A stretch of 64,000 nt of DNA from Desulfocorpusculum sp964414345. Its GTDB lineage: Bacteria; Desulfobacterota; Desulfocorpusculales; Desulfocorpusculum. Position 1 is the stretch's first letter, and every line of letters starts with the position of its first letter. Under the pieces are notes generated by a model that was not told the DNA's origin, searched no databases, and saw only the letters and a list, made by a program, of their open reading frames with translations. Shown piece after piece: positions 1-7,466 of this stretch. The stretch spans positions 25,280 through 89,279 of the forward strand of contig CAYPWF010000006.1 in assembly GCA_964414345.1 (NCBI GenBank), read 5' to 3'. The translations under genes were made by a program, and so were the position numbers.

Positions 1-48
1 CATCTAGATGAATTGTAATGCGTGAGGCCCCGTTTCTGAAGCCCAGCG

Positions 49-76
49 TTGACATGGATCTCAACTCCCCTAGAAT
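49..76 (+). promoter_or_regulatory. Sigma-70-type promoter for the GNAT/M20 pair
   Basis: A perfect -35 TTGACA is followed after 16 bases by TAGAAT, which matches five of six bases of the -10 consensus. The box ends 27 bases before the first start codon of the window, and a strong Shine-Dalgarno (AAGGAGG-like) lies between. No other gene is visible upstream, so this is the likely start of the transcript. Seen by eye only; transcription is inferred. Confidence 0.6.
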
Positions 77-103
77 GAAATCCGAAGGAGAAAAGGAGGA
101 CAG

Positions 104-694
104 ATGAAGGAAGATTCAAACCCATCGGTTTCAGCGCCTGAGGGCAAAGCCCGGGTGCACAGCCTCCACAGGAGAAGGAGGCGCTGGTCCATAAACGTGC
201 GGCCCATGGAAATAGACGACCTGGCCCAGGTGTTCCATCTTGGGGAAGCCCTTTTTACGGCGGAAGATGTCCCGAATCTTTACCGTACCTGGGACGAACA
301 CGAGGTCATAGACCTCTTCCACAGCGACCCTGAGCTTTGTCTTGTGGCAGAGGAAGGGGACCGCATGGTGGGCTTTGCCATGGGTACCACCGTGACCAAG
401 AGCCGCTCGGCCTGGAAGTACGGTCACCTGGTGTGGCTGGGGGTGGCCCCGGAGTTCCACGGCACAGGGGCTGCTGAAAAGCTTTTCAACGCGCTCTTGG
501 AGCTGATGCTGGAAAGCGGTGTCAGGATCCTGGTGGTGGACACAGAGGCGGACAATGAGCCAGCCCTCCGTTTTTTCAAGAAGATGGGCTTTTCTCATCC
601 CCAAGAGCACATTTACCTGGCCATGAATCTGGACAACTTGCGCCAAAGAATAGGGGGGAGGAAATCCCCGGCCAGATCCAATCCCAAAGCTTGA
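104..694 (+). CDS. GNAT-family N-acetyltransferase
   Basis: A 196-residue protein of the GCN5-related acetyltransferase fold, expected to move an acetyl group from acetyl-CoA to an amine. The acetyl-CoA-binding motif A is visible around residues 111-127 (WLGVAPEFHGTGAAEKL), followed by a conserved C-terminal N-E-x-A-x-x-F-x-x-x-G-F block near 150-163. The first 30 residues are basic and unlike the fold, so they are an extension. The ATG follows AAGGAGGAC-type ribosome binding. The next gene, an M20 deacylase, starts 18 bases downstream, so the pair may add and remove acyl groups from related substrates; the substrate itself is not visible. Confidence 0.85.
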   Translation: MKEDSNPSVSAPEGKARVHSLHRRRRRWSINVRPMEIDDLAQVFHLGEALFTAEDVPNLYRTWDEHEVIDLFHSDPELCLVAEEGDRMVGFAMGTTVTKSRSAWKYGHLVWLGVAPEFHGTGAAEKLFNALLELMLESGVRILVVDTEADNEPALRFFKKMGFSHPQEHIYLAMNLDNLRQRIGGRKSPARSNPKA

Positions 695-712
695 TAACCA
701 AGGAAAAGAGTG

Positions 713-1813
713 ATGGGTTGGCCCCACATTCAGCCTAAACGCTTAAAGAGACTGCTGCAACGTATGGTGGACATTTACAGCCCCTCAGGGAAGGAAGAGG
801 AGCTTCTGGAGTTCCTATGGGGATACTGCAGAAGACGGGGGTTGCCGGTGCTACGTCAAGAAGTGGACGAGCGTAGGTACAACCTCCTTCTCATGCCTCC
901 AGAGTCTGAGCCCGAGTTGGCCCTGGTGGGCCATTTGGACACTGTGGCAGCCTATGATCTGGAGCGGTTCGGCTTTGAGGAAAGGGGGGAGAGAATCTGG
1001 GGTCTTGGCACGGCCGACATGAAGGGAGGCTGTGCAGCCATGCTGGAGGCCTTCACGGTGTTGTGGGAGGAAATGGGAAACCGCGCCAAGGTCTGTGTGT
1101 TCCTGGTGGTGGGTGAGGAAGAAGAGGGGGATGGAGCGCGTGTATTGGTGGAGGAGTTTCATTCGCCTTGGGCCCTCATAGGGGAGCCCACGGAACTCAA
1201 GGCTTGCCTGGGCCAGTACGGATACCTGGAGATGCAACTCTTGACCAGGGGAACTAGGATCCATGCTTCCCTGGCCCGCCAGGTGCAGAGCCCCATAGAG
1301 GCCATGCTCGGGATCATATCAGGGCTGACCCAGTACCTAGGGGAGAAAAGGCCAGAGGTGGTGTACAACATTAGAGATCTCTTCAGTTCTCCGGCGGGCT
1401 TCGCTGTACCAGAAAGGTGCGAGGCCTGGCTGGACTTCCACATGCCTCCCGAGCTGCCTGCCGGCAGCCTTCTGGCCGAGCTGGAGGAGATGGCCTCTAA
1501 ACTCAAGGAAGAGCTCAAGGTGGAGGCGGTGGCCCGCTTCACAACAGTCCACGGGGGGTACAGGGTAGTAGAAAGGGGGCCTTTACTGGAGACTCTCCGG
1601 GGGATTTGTAGCACGAAAGGCATACCATGGGAGCCCAGCCCGTTTCCTAGCCACTCGGACGCAAGTCTCCTTTGGGGTGCGGGGATTCAGACGATTCTAT
1701 TGGGGCCTGGAGGCCTGGAGCAGGCACACTCCCCCAAGGAGTATGTCCACCTGGAGCAAGTCATTAAGGCTGCAGAAATCTATCTGGAGCTTATGAGGGC
1801 TCTTTCAAACTGA
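713..1813 (+). CDS. M20-family metallopeptidase/deacylase (LysK/ArgE/DapE-like)
   Basis: A 366-residue zinc hydrolase of the M20 family, which removes acyl or amino-acid groups from amides. The metal-site blocks are in order: HLDT near residue 75, GTADMKGG near 100, GEEEEGDGA near 136 and a C-terminal HSxKEY block. The compact size and the short dimerisation domain resemble LysK/ArgE-type enzymes of lysine or arginine synthesis, but no LysW carrier gene is seen here, so the substrate is open. GTG at 710 and ATG at 713 are both possible; ATG has better spacing to AAGGA. It is probably cotranscribed with the acetyltransferase gene. Confidence 0.8.
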   Translation: MGWPHIQPKRLKRLLQRMVDIYSPSGKEEELLEFLWGYCRRRGLPVLRQEVDERRYNLLLMPPESEPELALVGHLDTVAAYDLERFGFEERGERIWGLGTADMKGGCAAMLEAFTVLWEEMGNRAKVCVFLVVGEEEEGDGARVLVEEFHSPWALIGEPTELKACLGQYGYLEMQLLTRGTRIHASLARQVQSPIEAMLGIISGLTQYLGEKRPEVVYNIRDLFSSPAGFAVPERCEAWLDFHMPPELPAGSLLAELEEMASKLKEELKVEAVARFTTVHGGYRVVERGPLLETLRGICSTKGIPWEPSPFPSHSDASLLWGAGIQTILLGPGGLEQAHSPKEYVHLEQVIKAAEIYLELMRALSN

Positions 1814-1835
1814 TTGGAACCCGTTCCAGAGCACT

Positions 1836-2016
1836 TTAGCCCGCATTGTTCATGATCAGTGAATAAAGCGGGCTATCTTAATGACAGTTTTTGCCAAACC
1901 GGCCTATGCTCAAGATTACCCTGATTTTGGTTCCCAGATTTGGTTTTGCCTTGAGTCGGAACATGTCGAAGTGTACGGGGGCTTGGGGGCGTAGCCCCCA
2001 AAGTTACGGGCTTTGG
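1836..2016 (+). repeat. Copy 1 of a ~180-bp intergenic repeat with hairpin ends
   Basis: This stretch matches, at roughly 80% identity by eye, the reverse complement of the sequence at 54467-54646. One end is an imperfect hairpin with AGCCCGCAT and GCGGGCT arms, the other a GGGGGCTTGGGG/AGCCCCC hairpin. The core carries a well conserved GAGTCGGAAyATGTCGAAG block. It sits between two convergent genes. It is not an insertion sequence, because no transposase is present; a repeated extragenic or non-autonomous mobile element is inferred. Confidence 0.8.
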
Positions 2017-2093
2017 AGAATAATCCGGGTTAGAGGACCCAGTGGACAATGCGGGACGAGTTTAGACAGGGATCGCGGAGGCAGTCTCCATGG

Positions 2094-2984
2094 TCACGGG
2101 TCTTTTACGCTAATCCGGCTCATCAGCGTCTCTCCCAAGGGGTCGTGATTATTGAAACGGGTGAGAGCCAACTCCCAAGTTTGGTTGGCATAACAGTACA
2201 GGCAGCCCATGGGGCAGCTGTCATACATGCCTATGTCGCGGCTGGCGCTGCAGCCGCAGCCAGGCCGACTGGGCCGGGGGGTCAGAATGGGCGGCTGCTC
2301 GGGGAAAAGCTCAGAGAGAAGCTCCCCATCTACGCATTTGGCCCCCTGAATGCCATCTCCCAGAAGCTCCTCCTGGCAGCAGGCCATAAGCTTCATCCCA
2401 AAGCCCTCTGCAGTTTCCGCCATGGCTAAGGCAAGCTCCTTCTTTTCTTGCGGGGAAGGCTCTCTCCAGGAGATGCCTGCCCTGCGCATCTTGGACCTGG
2501 TCTTTCCATACAAGCTAACGAAGCTGAAATAACAGCGTTCGGTGTATCCCTGGAGCCTAGAGCCTATCTCCCTGAAGCGGGCCAGGTAGAACCTGCCGTC
2601 CAGTTCCTGGGTCAGAATTATGGGGTCGAACCTCCAGAAGACCTGTCGAGGGCTGGTTGCCGAGGCCAGCTCCTTAAAAATCCTGACAGAGAGTTCCCAC
2701 GGGGGGACATGTGGCTCCAGGAGGTCAGGGGCGTTGTTTATGGTGTAATGGAAACACATGCGGTAGCCCCCATCCAGCAGTTCTCCCAAGTGGGACAAGA
2801 GGGGGCCGTAGTGCTTGGACCAGAAAACTATGCTGTGAACATCCGCAGGACGCAGGGAGACCTTGTGAAGTGTTCCACCGAAGGGGTTGGGATAAGAAGC
2901 GGATCCCTCTTTGAGCCTTTGCATGAACCATTGCATATAAAAAGCGGGGATGTCGGTTCTTCTGCTGGCAGAGATTATCTCCAT
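2094..2984 (-). CDS. DUF1848 family protein with C-terminal Cx3Cx2C motif
   Basis: A 296-residue protein recognised as DUF1848 by its opening SASRRTDIPAFY, the FWSKHY block near residue 53 and the closing CPMGCLYCYAN. That closing block is a C-x3-C-x2-C motif, the cluster-binding signature of radical SAM enzymes, but here it lies near residue 260 instead of near the N-terminus. More cysteines (GCGCSASRDIG) precede it. The arrangement suggests a permuted radical-SAM-like Fe-S protein, which is inference. The gene starts 4 bases after the end of the leftward membrane-protein gene, so the two are cotranscribed. The biochemical role of the family is not known to me. Confidence 0.85.
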   Translation of the reverse strand: MEIISASRRTDIPAFYMQWFMQRLKEGSASYPNPFGGTLHKVSLRPADVHSIVFWSKHYGPLLSHLGELLDGGYRMCFHYTINNAPDLLEPHVPPWELSVRIFKELASATSPRQVFWRFDPIILTQELDGRFYLARFREIGSRLQGYTERCYFSFVSLYGKTRSKMRRAGISWREPSPQEKKELALAMAETAEGFGMKLMACCQEELLGDGIQGAKCVDGELLSELFPEQPPILTPRPSRPGCGCSASRDIGMYDSCPMGCLYCYANQTWELALTRFNNHDPLGETLMSRISVKDP

Positions 2985-2988
2985 GCTC

Positions 2989-3519
2989 TCACATTCTGAT
3001 GCGGGCCCTCAGGGTTACAGCAGGGGCCTCCCATGGGGGCTCCCCAAGGATTCGCTCTACGGCCCTGCAGGCCCTCTCGCAGCCGGCTTTGTCCGATCGA
3101 AAGCAATGGGCCACCATGGCTTCTTGCCCTGAGCCCACAAGAACCTCCATGGACCATGAGCCACCATCTCCCCCGAGCCTCACAAGCCGCGCGCCCTTCA
3201 CCTCTGCGAAGTTCCAAGTGTTGGTCCGCCTAGGCCAAGGCCCTTTCCTGTAAAGAAGCATCTTTCTTTCTTTTCTGTCCATCTCCAGGATCCAATCTTT
3301 GGGCCTTAGAAGCAGCAGCAATCCCATCAGGAGCACTCCCAACCCGGCTGCCCCAGCCAATCCACGGGTCAAGGAATCGGCCCACAGGATGCCTTGGAAA
3401 ACCCCTGCCGAGGCTGCCAAAATAACCACTCCAAAGGCAGCGAACACTCCACCCAACCCCCACCCCCAGCCTGGGTCTTCCTGAACAGTGAGTTTTTCAG
3501 GAGACTCGTGAACAAGCAT
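2989..3519 (-). CDS. Two-TM membrane protein of unknown function
   Basis: A 176-residue protein I do not recognise. Two hydrophobic segments, about residues 22-46 and 53-72, form an N-terminal hairpin. The rest is soluble and probably cytoplasmic, with a basic stretch around 78-98 and a beta-rich tail. The layout resembles small membrane proteins with a PH-like domain, but no diagnostic motif is present. The ATG has GAGG at a suitable distance. It is the first gene of a two-gene leftward unit with the DUF1848 gene, an association that gives no clear function. Confidence 0.7.
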   Translation of the reverse strand: MLVHESPEKLTVQEDPGWGWGLGGVFAAFGVVILAASAGVFQGILWADSLTRGLAGAAGLGVLLMGLLLLLRPKDWILEMDRKERKMLLYRKGPWPRRTNTWNFAEVKGARLVRLGGDGGSWSMEVLVGSGQEAMVAHCFRSDKAGCERACRAVERILGEPPWEAPAVTLRARIRM

Positions 3520-3895
3520 GCGCGCAACCTCGAAACTTTAGCGTCTCTATTTTACCACGGCCTTGAAAGAGGGGCTCTCCAGTCCTGTTGAATCCTCTAA
3601 AGGCCGAACTCGCATACTTTATTGTCCCACTCGGGGAACGGGACAAAAACCCTCTGAAGCCGCTGGCCTGTGGCGGGCTGCCCAGTAGAGTCCATTGGAT
3701 GGGGCATGGTTAGCCCCCCAAACCTACAGCCTTTGGGCGGTAGTAGTTTAGTCAGTTTTGCACCGAAGGAGACCAGCTGGAGCATGCCGGATGAAAAAGA
3801 AGGCTCGGCTTCCCTTGACCATCCTGAAAAGCCTGCTTTAATGGAAAATATAAAGGCCTAAGAAGGGCCTCATACCAGTCACAAGGAGGGATGTC
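3520..3895. other. Intergenic region between divergent genes
   Basis: No convincing coding sequence in 376 bases. It contains a perfect 7-bp inverted repeat TTGTCCC...GGGACAA at 3622-3646, an imperfect hairpin around 3720-3752 (AAACCTAC...GTAGTAGTTT) and the promoter at 3815-3842. The first half should hold the promoter for the leftward membrane-protein gene, but no clear box was found. Confidence 0.5.
3815..3842 (+). promoter_or_regulatory. Candidate promoter of the small zinc-ribbon gene
   Basis: TTGACC and TTTAAT are separated by 16 bases, each matching five of six consensus bases. The boxes end 53 bases before the start of the zinc-ribbon gene. Confidence 0.45.
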
Positions 3896-4117
3896 ATGGC
3901 TTACACTTGCAAGAACTGTGGAGCAATAGCCGATGAGCCGGGTCACCTTTGCAACCCGTGCGGGGATGAGACAGAGTGCAGCTTCTGCGGGACCCCCAAG
4001 ACAAGCCCGCAGCATGTTTGCAGCGGAAAACTTGGGGCCATGCAGTACTTCTGCGAGAACTGCGGAAGAGTTGCCACCAGCGCCCAACATCTCTGCAAAC
4101 CCAAGGCCATTCCCTAG
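3896..4117 (+). CDS. Small cysteine-rich zinc-ribbon protein
   Basis: A 73-residue protein made almost entirely of three Cys-rich knuckles: CKNCG...HLCNPCG, CSFCG...HVC and CENCG...HLC. The repeated C-x2-C-x(n)-H-x-C pattern implies tandem zinc sites. There is no catalytic domain, so a binding or structural role is likely, but I cannot name a partner. The ATG follows a strong AAGGAGGG at good spacing. It stands alone, with a promoter before it and a terminator after it, which suggests an independently transcribed small gene. Confidence 0.75.
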   Translation: MAYTCKNCGAIADEPGHLCNPCGDETECSFCGTPKTSPQHVCSGKLGAMQYFCENCGRVATSAQHLCKPKAIP

Positions 4118-4169
4118 TGGTAGTTGGTCAAGGGGGTGATGGCATTCCTCTTGGCTTGAAGTCTTTGCG

Positions 4170-4286
4170 GCTTGATTTTCCAAAGGATTTGGCCTCCGGG
4201 GGATGCTCTCCCCCCTGCCTTGTGGCCCTCGCGAAAAGCCTCGGGCGCAAGGTTTCCCCCAGGTCCAAATCCTGGAAAATCAAAGC
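4170..4286. repeat. Long imperfect inverted repeat downstream of the zinc-ribbon gene
   Basis: The left arm (4170-4206, beginning GCTTGATTTTCC) and right arm (4250-4286, ending GGAAAATCAAAGC) pair over about 30 of 37 positions with two small bulges, around a 43-base loop that can form further GC-rich stems. It lies between the zinc-ribbon gene and a terminator, so it would be transcribed as a long hairpin in the 3' untranslated region. No protein is encoded. The 4118-4417 stretch holds only this repeat and the terminator. Confidence 0.65.
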
Positions 4287-4339
4287 GGATCAGCCGAGCA
4301 GCTCATTTTGGGCAGCGCCTAAGAAGAACCGTAGCAGAG

Positions 4340-4379
4340 GCCAAAAGAAGCCAGGGCCTAGGCCTATTGGCTTTTTTTT
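4340..4379 (+). terminator. Rho-independent terminator upstream of radC
   Basis: A GC-containing hairpin with GCCAA/TTGGC or AGCCA/TGGCT arms is followed immediately by eight T residues. It probably ends the transcript of the zinc-ribbon gene and the long inverted repeat. Confidence 0.6.
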
Positions 4380-4417
4380 GTGGCAGGGAACATCTGATTT
4401 TGCTATGCTTCACCTCC

Positions 4418-5146
4418 ATGGAGATCAAAGACACCATCCGAAAACTGGAAGGGCACAGGGAGAGGCTTCGACAGAAATTCCTGGACCGTGGCATCAATGC
4501 CCTCACCGATGAGGAACTCTTGGAGCTTCTTCTGACTCTCGGCACACCCAGGAGGGACTGCAAGCCCATGGCCCGGGCGGCTATCCAGCGTTTCGGGAGC
4601 CTGAGACATGTCTTGGAGGCACCTCCCGAACAATTGCTCGACATACCAGGCATTGGCCCGCGAAACTCCCTGGCCCTCAAGCTTGTGCACGGTGTGGCCA
4701 GAAGGTTTCTGGAGGATAGGCTGGAGCGCATGCCTTACAGGGTCGGCTCCTCACAGGAGGTTTTCGACTACCTGTACCACAGCATGCGTGACCTCAAGAG
4801 GGAGGTCTTCAAAGTGCTCTTCCTGGACAGCCAAAACCGTATCCTCAGAGTGGAGGATATGTTTCAGGGCACCCTTAACTCCAGCGCCGTGTATCCAAGG
4901 GAAGTCATCCGCAGGGCATTGGAGCTGCATGCAGCGGGCATGGTGGCGGCCCACAACCATCCATCTGGTGACCCTCAACCCTCCACGGATGACCTCCTCC
5001 TCACCAAGAGGCTGGTCATGGCAGGACGGGTAATGGACATCCGGTTTTTGGACCATCTCATAATAGGTGAGGGAACCTATAGCAGCTTGGCTGACCTGGG
5101 TCACATCCAGCGCTTCCAAAGTGAGATGGAAAGAAAAGGCCTTTGA
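4418..5146 (+). CDS. radC: RadC family JAB/MPN-domain protein
   Basis: A 242-residue RadC (DUF2466) protein. An N-terminal helix-hairpin-helix region (about residues 10-95, with the PGIGPRNSLALKL hairpin) precedes a JAB1/MPN metalloprotease-like domain with the zinc signature HNHPSGDPQPSTDD near residue 180. The true function of RadC is debated; it is not a proven DNA-repair enzyme. The ATG at 4418 gives the family-typical opening (EIKDTIRKLEGHRERLRQKF). No strong Shine-Dalgarno is visible. An upstream extension in the same frame runs through the inverted repeat and terminator and is not credible. Confidence 0.9.
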   Translation: MEIKDTIRKLEGHRERLRQKFLDRGINALTDEELLELLLTLGTPRRDCKPMARAAIQRFGSLRHVLEAPPEQLLDIPGIGPRNSLALKLVHGVARRFLEDRLERMPYRVGSSQEVFDYLYHSMRDLKREVFKVLFLDSQNRILRVEDMFQGTLNSSAVYPREVIRRALELHAAGMVAAHNHPSGDPQPSTDDLLLTKRLVMAGRVMDIRFLDHLIIGEGTYSSLADLGHIQRFQSEMERKGL

Positions 5147-5179
5147 TCTCATCCCGGGCCTTATGCCTCCCTTTGTGGC

Positions 5180-5207
5180 TTGACAAAAAAAGCTTCCTGA
5201 ATATGAT
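5180..5207 (+). promoter_or_regulatory. Strong sigma-70 promoter of the TetR/methylmalonyl-CoA operon
   Basis: TTGACA and TATGAT, separated by 16 bases, match eleven of twelve consensus positions. The predicted transcription start falls inside the palindrome at 5212-5223, a classic layout for a repressor that controls its own operon. Confidence 0.65.
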
Positions 5208-5226
5208 GAATGAACGTTTGTTCGGA
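5208..5226. promoter_or_regulatory. Candidate TetR operator overlapping the transcription start
   Basis: GAAC-GTTT-GTTC is an interrupted palindrome with flanking purine/pyrimidine matches (GAATGAAC...GTTCGGA). It lies directly after the -10 box and about 50 bases before the TetR gene, so it is the most likely binding site of that regulator. Binding is inferred from position only. Confidence 0.45.
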
Positions 5227-5276
5227 ACCTTTCCCCATGGGTTAGGATACTTCCCACTTCTCCGGAGAGCCAGGCC

Positions 5277-5900
5277 GTGCAGGTCGAATCCAAGGTCAAG
5301 GACCGGCAGCTCATAGACGAGAAGCGAAGGCAAATAATCGAGGGGGCCATCCGGGTCTTCAAGGAAAAGGGTTATCACAAGGCCACTGTTCGGGAGATAG
5401 CCGAGGAGGCCGGGATAGGGCTTGGAAGCATCTACGATTACGTAAAGAGTAAAGACGACATTCTGTACCTGTTTTTTGAGAATTACTGCAACTCCTTCTA
5501 CGGAAAGTTAAAAGAGCAAGGACCCCCCTGCCAGGATCCCCTTTCAAGACTGGAGTCCACTTTCAGGGCCTTTGTGGAAAGTGCCATGGAGTTGGAAGAC
5601 CAGGTGATGCTGGCTTACACCCAGGCCAAGTATGTAAGAGCCGACTACCTTAAGATCATTCTGCAAAGGGAATCTGAGATCGTGGAGTTTTTCCAAAGGA
5701 TCATCGAAGAAGCCCTGGAGGGGGCCTGGGGTATGGATCCTTTCATGGAAGCGAATTTTCTTGTGTACAGCGGGGTCTTCGGGGTGATAAGAAGATGGAT
5801 TCTAAGGCCCCGTTACACCCGCAAACAGGTCATAGACTACTTGGTGAAGACCCAGGCAGGGGGGCTCATAAAGAGGATCAGGGCTCTCAGAAAGGGCTAG
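5277..5900 (+). CDS. TetR-family transcriptional regulator
   Basis: A 207-residue repressor-type protein. Its N-terminal helix-turn-helix (about residues 20-65) shows the family pattern IIEGAIRVFKEKGYHKATV...IAEEAGIGLGSIYDYVKSKDD. The C-terminal ligand domain (residues 75-200) resembles TetR regulators of acyl-CoA metabolism such as FadR/KstR-like proteins, so a CoA thioester is a reasonable but unproven effector. The GTG start has GGAG nearby. It is the first gene of the methylmalonyl-CoA cluster: the fumarase start follows its stop by 11 bases. Autoregulation and control of the whole cluster are inferred. Confidence 0.85.
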   Translation: MQVESKVKDRQLIDEKRRQIIEGAIRVFKEKGYHKATVREIAEEAGIGLGSIYDYVKSKDDILYLFFENYCNSFYGKLKEQGPPCQDPLSRLESTFRAFVESAMELEDQVMLAYTQAKYVRADYLKIILQRESEIVEFFQRIIEEALEGAWGMDPFMEANFLVYSGVFGVIRRWILRPRYTRKQVIDYLVKTQAGGLIKRIRALRKG

Positions 5901-5911
5901 GAGGCGTTCCG

Positions 5912-6751
5912 ATGAGGGAGATAAGTGCACAGCAGGTGACTGAAGTGGTGAGCCGCTTGTTCATGGAAGCCAACACCGAGCTTGGGGAGGATGTGTTGGG
6001 GGCCATTGAACAGGCCAGAGAGAAGGAGGAGTCTCCCACTGCCAGGGAAGTGCTAGGGGAGCTCCTGGAGAATGCCAGGATCGCAAAGCAGGAGCAGGTG
6101 CCCATGTGCCAGGACACAGGACTGGCAGTGGTCTTTGTAGAGTTGGGGCAGGATGTGCATGTCACAGGTGGATATCTTTACGAGGCCATACAGGAGGGGG
6201 TGAGGAGAGGTTACAAGGAAGGCTACCTTCGAAAGTCTGCCTGCCATCCCTTCAGCAGGATCAACACGGGGGACAACACCCCGGCCATCATCCACTTGGA
6301 TCTGGTTCCAGGAGACCGCCTTAGACTCCTGGCAGTGCCCAAAGGAGGCGGCAGCGAAAACATGAGTCGGGTCATGATGCTGACCCCATCCGTGGGAAAG
6401 GCAGGAGTCATGGATTATGTGGTGGAGAGGGTGAGGGAGTCCAGTTCCAATCCCTGTCCTCCCGTCATAGTGGGGGTGGGCATAGGGGGTACCTTTGAGA
6501 AGGCCGCCATCTTGGCCAAAAAGGCCCTGCTGAGGCCGCTTGGCTCTGCTAATCCAGATCCTGAGCTGGACCAGATGGAAGGGGAGCTACTCAAGAGGAT
6601 AAACGATCTGGGCATAGGCCCCCAGGGATACGGCGGGAGGACCACGGCCTTGGGGGTTTTCATAGAGATGGTGCCTTGCCACATAGCCAGTCTGCCGGTG
6701 GCGGTGAACCTCCAATGTCACGCCTCACGCCACAAAGAGGCAGTCATCTGA
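5912..6751 (+). CDS. Class I fumarate hydratase, alpha subunit (Fe-S, N-terminal)
   Basis: A 279-residue alpha chain of the two-subunit, oxygen-sensitive [4Fe-4S] fumarase, which interconverts fumarate and malate. Family blocks are MCQDTG near residue 67, INTGDNTPAIIH near 118, GGGSENMS near 147 and PPVIVGVGIGGTFEKAA near 192. Cluster cysteines are consistent with Cys in MCQDTG, a middle Cys in NPCPP and one in VPCHIASLPV. The TetR gene precedes it and the beta subunit follows, so both are made from one message. The ATG at 5912 follows GGAGG; a longer reading frame upstream overlaps tetR and is rejected. Confidence 0.93.
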   Translation: MREISAQQVTEVVSRLFMEANTELGEDVLGAIEQAREKEESPTAREVLGELLENARIAKQEQVPMCQDTGLAVVFVELGQDVHVTGGYLYEAIQEGVRRGYKEGYLRKSACHPFSRINTGDNTPAIIHLDLVPGDRLRLLAVPKGGGSENMSRVMMLTPSVGKAGVMDYVVERVRESSSNPCPPVIVGVGIGGTFEKAAILAKKALLRPLGSANPDPELDQMEGELLKRINDLGIGPQGYGGRTTALGVFIEMVPCHIASLPVAVNLQCHASRHKEAVI

Positions 6752-6824
6752 AACTCTTTCCCCGGGCAACTCAAAGCAGCGAGCTGGGATGTGCCGGGGC
6801 GGCCAAATGCGGGGGAGAAGAATC

Positions 6825-7379
6825 ATGAGCTATGTCATAAGACTCACAACACCTTTAAAAAATGAGGATGTGGAGCAGCTTAGAATAGGCCAGAAGGTAC
6901 TTCTGAACGGGGTTGTATACACGGCCAGGGATGCAGCCCACAAGCGGCTCATGGACTTGATCCAGGCAGGTGAACCCTTGCCCATAGAGATCCAAGGACA
7001 AGTGATCTATTACGTGGGCCCAAGCCCTGCCAAGCCCGGCCGTCCCATAGGCTCAGCCGGGCCTACCACCAGCTACCGCATGGACGCATATGCTCCCAAG
7101 CTCTTGGAGATGGGCCTCAAGGCTATGATCGGCAAAGGGAAGAGGGCGCCGGAGGTGATAGAGGCCATGGTGCGCCACAAGGCCGTGTACTTCGGCGCCA
7201 CAGGGGGAGCAGGCGCGCTTCTGGCCAGATCCGTCCTGGAGGCGGAAGTAGTGGCCTACGAGGATTTAGGGCCTGAGGCTATCCGCAGGCTCCTGGTCAA
7301 AGACCTGCCGGTAATGGTTGTAAACGACGTGCTGGGCCAAGATCTGTACCAGGAAGGGGTGCGAAGATACGCCAGGTGA
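6825..7379 (+). CDS. Class I fumarate hydratase, beta subunit (C-terminal)
   Basis: A 184-residue beta chain that completes the fumarase. It opens with YVIRLTTPLKNEDVEQLRIG and holds the swivelling-domain blocks YTARDAAHKR near residue 37, YYVGPSP near 61 and TTSYRMD near 81, and the C-terminal GGAGALLARSV. Length and order (alpha then beta) match other Desulfobacterota and archaeal enzymes. ATG at 6825 follows GGGGGAGAAG and gives the family N-terminus; the in-frame extension to 6789 has no equivalent. The fumarase links this locus to the malate end of the methylmalonyl-CoA pathway. Confidence 0.92.
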   Translation: MSYVIRLTTPLKNEDVEQLRIGQKVLLNGVVYTARDAAHKRLMDLIQAGEPLPIEIQGQVIYYVGPSPAKPGRPIGSAGPTTSYRMDAYAPKLLEMGLKAMIGKGKRAPEVIEAMVRHKAVYFGATGGAGALLARSVLEAEVVAYEDLGPEAIRRLLVKDLPVMVVNDVLGQDLYQEGVRRYAR

Positions 7380-7466
7380 TGGGGGCTTGCCCCTTGCGGC
7401 CAATCCCCGTCTTTGATGGGAATCAAAAAAGGCTGGGAATGATCTCAGGGAAGGAGGTCTGGGAGA

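Noticed and set aside
1891..2148. Open frame inside the repeat, similar to one in the second copy (both include ALSRNMSKCTG)
   Set aside because: The likeness follows from the DNA repeat itself. Substitutions fall at all codon positions, the frame runs through hairpins and no ribosome site is present.
4172..4417. N-terminal extension of RadC
   Set aside because: It covers the inverted repeat and terminator, and the family N-terminus begins at 4418.
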